The notes beneath the pieces were generated by a model. The model was given only the letters and a program-made list of their open reading frames with translations, searched no databases and was not told the DNA's origin. From positions 1 through 8,753 of the forward strand of contig CAAEVU010000248.1 of assembly GCA_900759575.1 (NCBI GenBank): a stretch of DNA of 8,753 bases. Direction: 5' to 3'. Source of the stretch: Clostridia bacterium. Its GTDB lineage: Bacteria; Bacillota; Clostridia; Oscillospirales; Acutalibacteraceae. The position numbers and the translations under genes are program-made. This document shows, piece by piece, positions 6,081 through 8,753 of this stretch. The stretch's first letter is position 1. The number at the start of each line of letters is the position of its first letter.

Positions 6081-6758
6081 TCAAGAGATCATTTTGACCA
6101 CTTGGAACAGCTGGGTCATAGATTGGATTTCAAAATCTGGACAAGCAGACAGCGCCTTTTGGTGGTTTCGATTGATCCAGCAGGTGTGCAGTCCCACTTT
6201 TTTTGGCCCTTCCACGTCGTTCAAAAGAGAATCTCCAACAAACAGTGCTTCCGAAGGGGACAGCCCTAGTTCGGAGAGGATGGTGGTGTAAAACTCTTCC
6301 CGGGGCTTGTACAGTCGCAAGGATTCCGAGGTAAAGATCTTTGTGATTGGCAGGGCGCTGCGTTCCAGATCTTTTATCAAGGGAGCCGTATCCGTGGTCG
6401 AGCCGATGGCAATCACATACTCTTTCCCCAGCTCTTCCACTACCTCTTTTACTTCGGGAAATGCCACACGGGTACCTTGGATTTGGAGCATCATGGCAAC
6501 GTCCTGACGCGGGTCCCTGGAAAACCCATATTGTCGGTACAACTCTTCCAAGTCCAGCGCATAGATCTCCGCTTCCGTTCGGAAATCCGACAGCTCTTCC
6601 ATATGCTTTCTGTGCCACACCTTCCAGTGGGCATAAACTTCTTCCGCACACATTTCCGGATGACCATTAGCTGTCAAAATACGGCGCACTGCTTTTACTG
6701 ACCCATTACCTGTGAAAAAAAGAGTCCCATATGCGTCAAAAATGATGGCTTTCAGCAA
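6081..6758 (-). CDS. HAD-like hydrolase with DxY-type motif I (haloacid-dehalogenase-like), TTG start
   Basis: A 225-residue class I HAD protein. Motif I is FDAYGTLF (7-14; nucleophile Asp8), with Tyr10 where phosphatases have Asp. Motif II is Ser120 in IAIGSTTD, motif III is Lys151 in YKPREEFY with Tyr157, and motif IV is FVGDSLLND (173-181). A helical cap fills residues about 15-95. DxYGT and KPxxxxY are hallmarks of L-2-haloacid dehalogenases, but GDSxxND in motif IV is the phosphatase form, and close relatives with either label are often promiscuous or unassigned. The start is TTG at 6758: GGAGGA (6770-6765) lies 6 bases upstream, and no ATG precedes the catalytic Asp. It follows recD2 after 60 bases on the same strand and is probably co-transcribed. 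Substrate unknown. Confidence 0.9.
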   Translation of the reverse strand: MLKAIIFDAYGTLFFTGNGSVKAVRRILTANGHPEMCAEEVYAHWKVWHRKHMEELSDFRTEAEIYALDLEELYRQYGFSRDPRQDVAMMLQIQGTRVAFPEVKEVVEELGKEYVIAIGSTTDTAPLIKDLERSALPITKIFTSESLRLYKPREEFYTTILSELGLSPSEALFVGDSLLNDVEGPKKVGLHTCWINRNHQKALSACPDFEIQSMTQLFQVVKMIS

Positions 6759-6764
6759 AGGTAT

Positions 6765-6770
6765 TCCTCC
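6765..6770 (-). promoter_or_regulatory. Strong ribosome binding site supporting the TTG start of the HAD gene
   Basis: GGAGGA on the minus strand sits 6 bases before the TTG at 6758, near-perfect Shine-Dalgarno placement. It fixes the uncommon start codon and suggests efficient initiation within the recD2 transcript. Confidence 0.7.
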
Positions 6771-6818
6771 CCACTCCTTGGAAATCCGGACACATCCCCC
6801 GTTTCACCCAATGACCGG

Positions 6819-8753
6819 TCACTTCTCCTCTTCCAGAAAATATTTCAGCCCTGTATACCGCCGTGTTTTTCGGTCGTTTTCGATCATAGCGTCCACTACT
6901 CCCCGCTGGCCCACTAGGATCAACAGCTGCTTTGCCCGGGTCACCCCGGTATACAACAGGTTCCGATAGCAAAGTTGTTTCGGAGGCTTGAGCACAGGGA
7001 TAATCACTGCGGGAAACTCATTGCCCTGACTTTTATGCACCGTCACCGCATAGGCGGGTTCCAGCTCCATGGACGCGTGCTCAAAGTCGTAAAGCACGTC
7101 CTTATCGTCGATGTGAACGTGCAACGCTCCTCCGGGCCTATCGATTTCCGTCACCACTCCCATATCCCCATTGAACACCCCTTCGCCGGTGGTGTCATCG
7201 TCCTTGGTCCAGGGCAGGTTGTAGTCGTTGCGGATCTGCATCACCTTATCCCCCAAGCGGAACAAGGTACCGTTGATTCTCACTTCCTGTTTATCCTTTG
7301 CAGGGGGATTGATCGCTTCCCGCAGCAATTTATTCAGCTCTACAGTGCCCAGCTCCCCTTTTCTGCCAGGACAAAGCACCTGAATATCCGTAACGCTGGA
7401 ATAACCGTAACTTCTGGGCAACCGGGATGCCGCCAAGGACACGATCAACTCTGCGGCTTTTTCCGGGTCCTCCTGGGGCAAAAAGAAAAAGTCACTGTCC
7501 CGGCGGTTTAATTCCGGCATTTTCCCTTCTACGATCCGATGGGCGCTGGTGACGATCAAACTTTCCATGGACTGGCGGAAAATCTCCTTGAGCTGTACGG
7601 TGGGAAACAACCCGGAAGAGATCAGGTCTCCCAGCACATTGCCCGCTCCCACGCTGGGAAGCTGGTCACTGTCTCCTACCAACACCAGGCGGCAGGAGAA
7701 GGGCAGCGCGCGAAGGACACTTTCAAACACATAGGAGTCCACCATGGACAGCTCATCGATCACCAGGCAATCACACTCCAACGGATTGCGTTCGTTCCTG
7801 GTAAACACAGGGTTGTCCTGTTCGTCCCAGTCCACTTGAAGAAGCCGGTGGATCGTTTTCGCCTCTTCCCCGGTGAGCTCCCTCATCCGCTTCGCCGCAC
7901 GGCCTGTGGGAGCCGCCAAAAACACCTTCTCCCCCGCTTCCTTCAACAGATGGATGATGGCATTCAACGTGGTGGTTTTACCAGTACCGGGACCGCCGGT
8001 CAAGATCAAAATTCCCTGCTCCAAGGCCGCGCGGATGGCCTCTTTTTGCTTTTCCGCGTACTGAATCCCTTTCTTTTTTTCAATGGCTGTGATCTTCGCC
8101 TCGGCCCCCTGAATGGTATTTGGAGCCATTCCCAGCATGGTTTTCATTCTGGCAGCAATATACGCTTCTGACGCGTGCTGCTTTTGCAGGAAAAGATACT
8201 CTCTATCGTGAAAGTTCTCGCACACCGTGTGAAAACTCTGGCACAAAGTGTACACGCCGTCCTGGACTGCCTCCAATTCCACACCCAGCATCTGGGCGGA
8301 AGCACGACACAGCTTGTCCAGAGGCAGACAGGTGTGGCCATTGTTCAGGTTGTGACGGAGCACATACAGAATTCCCGCCTGCACCCGGCCTGCATCATCC
8401 CGAGCTTTTTCCATGGATTCCGCAATGGCATCGGCGATTTCAAAGCTGATATCCATTCCCTCGCCGCACAGACAATAAGGGTCTTCCTGGATACAGGCCA
8501 CAGACGCCTCTCCAAACTGCTTCCACACCAAGACCGTTTCTTCCGGCCGAACACCATAGGCTCCCAGGAACATCATCAGTTCCCGGATGCCATAGACACG
8601 CTTTAACTCTTCCCCGATTTCCTTCGCTTTTTCCTGGGTGATCCCTTTGATCTGGGCCAACCGTTCCGGGTCGTTTTCCATGACCTCCAGCGCCTTGTCC
8701 CCAAAAGTCTGAACAATGCGCCGGGCCATGGCAGGCCCTACCCCTTTTACCGC
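6819..8753 (-). CDS. recD2: RecD2-type ATP-dependent DNA helicase (N-terminus beyond window edge)
   Basis: A superfamily 1B 5'-3' DNA helicase of the RecD2 group, found in bacteria without RecBC and implicated in DNA repair and replication-fork maintenance. 644 residues are visible; the family is about 720-750, so roughly 90-100 N-terminal residues are missing. The frame stays open to the edge, beginning AVKGVGPAMARRIV, a helix-hairpin-helix; a second (IKGITQEKAKEIG) follows. Using numbering from the edge, Walker A is GGPGTGKTTT (253-262), motif II is IDELSMVD (332-339), motif III is VGDSDQLPSVGAG (359-371), the motif IV region is LKEIFRQ (388-394), and the C-terminal SF1 motifs are VTVHKSQGNEF (570-580) and LLYTGVTRAK (599-608). 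All catalytic motifs are intact. The internal ATG at 8729 is not the start, because homology continues past it. It is followed by the HAD gene. Its promoter is not in the window. Confidence 0.97.
   Translation of the reverse strand, partial: AVKGVGPAMARRIVQTFGDKALEVMENDPERLAQIKGITQEKAKEIGEELKRVYGIRELMMFLGAYGVRPEETVLVWKQFGEASVACIQEDPYCLCGEGMDISFEIADAIAESMEKARDDAGRVQAGILYVLRHNLNNGHTCLPLDKLCRASAQMLGVELEAVQDGVYTLCQSFHTVCENFHDREYLFLQKQHASEAYIAARMKTMLGMAPNTIQGAEAKITAIEKKKGIQYAEKQKEAIRAALEQGILILTGGPGTGKTTTLNAIIHLLKEAGEKVFLAAPTGRAAKRMRELTGEEAKTIHRLLQVDWDEQDNPVFTRNERNPLECDCLVIDELSMVDSYVFESVLRALPFSCRLVLVGDSDQLPSVGAGNVLGDLISSGLFPTVQLKEIFRQSMESLIVTSAHRIVEGKMPELNRRDSDFFFLPQEDPEKAAELIVSLAASRLPRSYGYSSVTDIQVLCPGRKGELGTVELNKLLREAINPPAKDKQEVRINGTLFRLGDKVMQIRNDYNLPWTKDDDTTGEGVFNGDMGVVTEIDRPGGALHVHIDDKDVLYDFEHASMELEPAYAVTVHKSQGNEFPAVIIPVLKPPKQLCYRNLLYTGVTRAKQLLILVGQRGVVDAMIENDRKTRRYTGLKYFLEEEK

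Noticed and set aside
6812..6821. Perfect palindrome TGACCGGTCA over the recD2 stop codon
   Set aside because: Ten bases with no loop and no T-run, located at a gene end; one such palindrome by chance is plausible. Not a terminator and no known regulator assigned.
6975..8171. Two long plus-strand frames (178 and 210 residues) inside recD2
   Set aside because: Antisense shadows of an intact helicase, with no credible domains.

Overview
The window reads as chromosomal DNA of an endospore-forming, Gram-positive clostridium. The dipicolinate synthase pair, a RecD2-type rather than RecBCD-type helicase, A/G-rich Shine-Dalgarno sites, sigma-A promoters with near-consensus boxes and roughly balanced base composition all fit the gut Clostridia (Oscillospirales/Ruminococcaceae-like). 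That taxonomic placement is inference from gene content and style, not from a database match. Coding density is high, with no gene-free stretch longer than about 210 bases. I saw no mobile element, CRISPR array, rRNA or tRNA.

Layout, left to right. (1) Minus strand, 1-463: a zinc-ribbon protein with one membrane segment, cut by the left edge, with its own sigma-A promoter. (2) Minus strand, 570-2008: dpaB and dpaA, a translationally coupled pair for the last step of spore dipicolinic acid synthesis, with a candidate sigma-K promoter upstream. (3) Plus strand, 2186-4785: murC, a small unknown protein and a Cof-type HAD phosphatase in a tight operon. It runs from a perfect -10 box near 2134 to a strong hairpin terminator at 4794-4830. 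(4) Minus strand, 4845-5870: a divergent MreB-family protein, convergent with the murC operon and sharing its terminator. It has a strong promoter and a leader of about 105 nt with competing hairpins. (5) Minus strand, 6081-8753: recD2 (its N-terminus lies beyond the right edge) followed by a HAD hydrolase whose first motif is of the haloacid-dehalogenase DxY type and whose start codon is TTG.

Functionally the region mixes envelope and morphology genes (murC, mreB-like), spore maturation (dpaAB) and DNA repair (recD2). DpaA and DpaB work together: DapA product from lysine synthesis is oxidised in the mother cell to dipicolinate. MurC adds L-alanine to UDP-MurNAc, and the MreB-like filament would direct wall insertion, so the two touch the same process without being co-transcribed. 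I see no clear sign of an undescribed multi-gene system. The better leads are the odd nucleotide-binding loops of the MreB paralogue and its structured leader, the hybrid active site of the recD2-linked HAD protein, and two little-known proteins (2-463 and 3574-3963). Several annotated starts differ from the longest open frame because the ribosome binding site points to an internal start.
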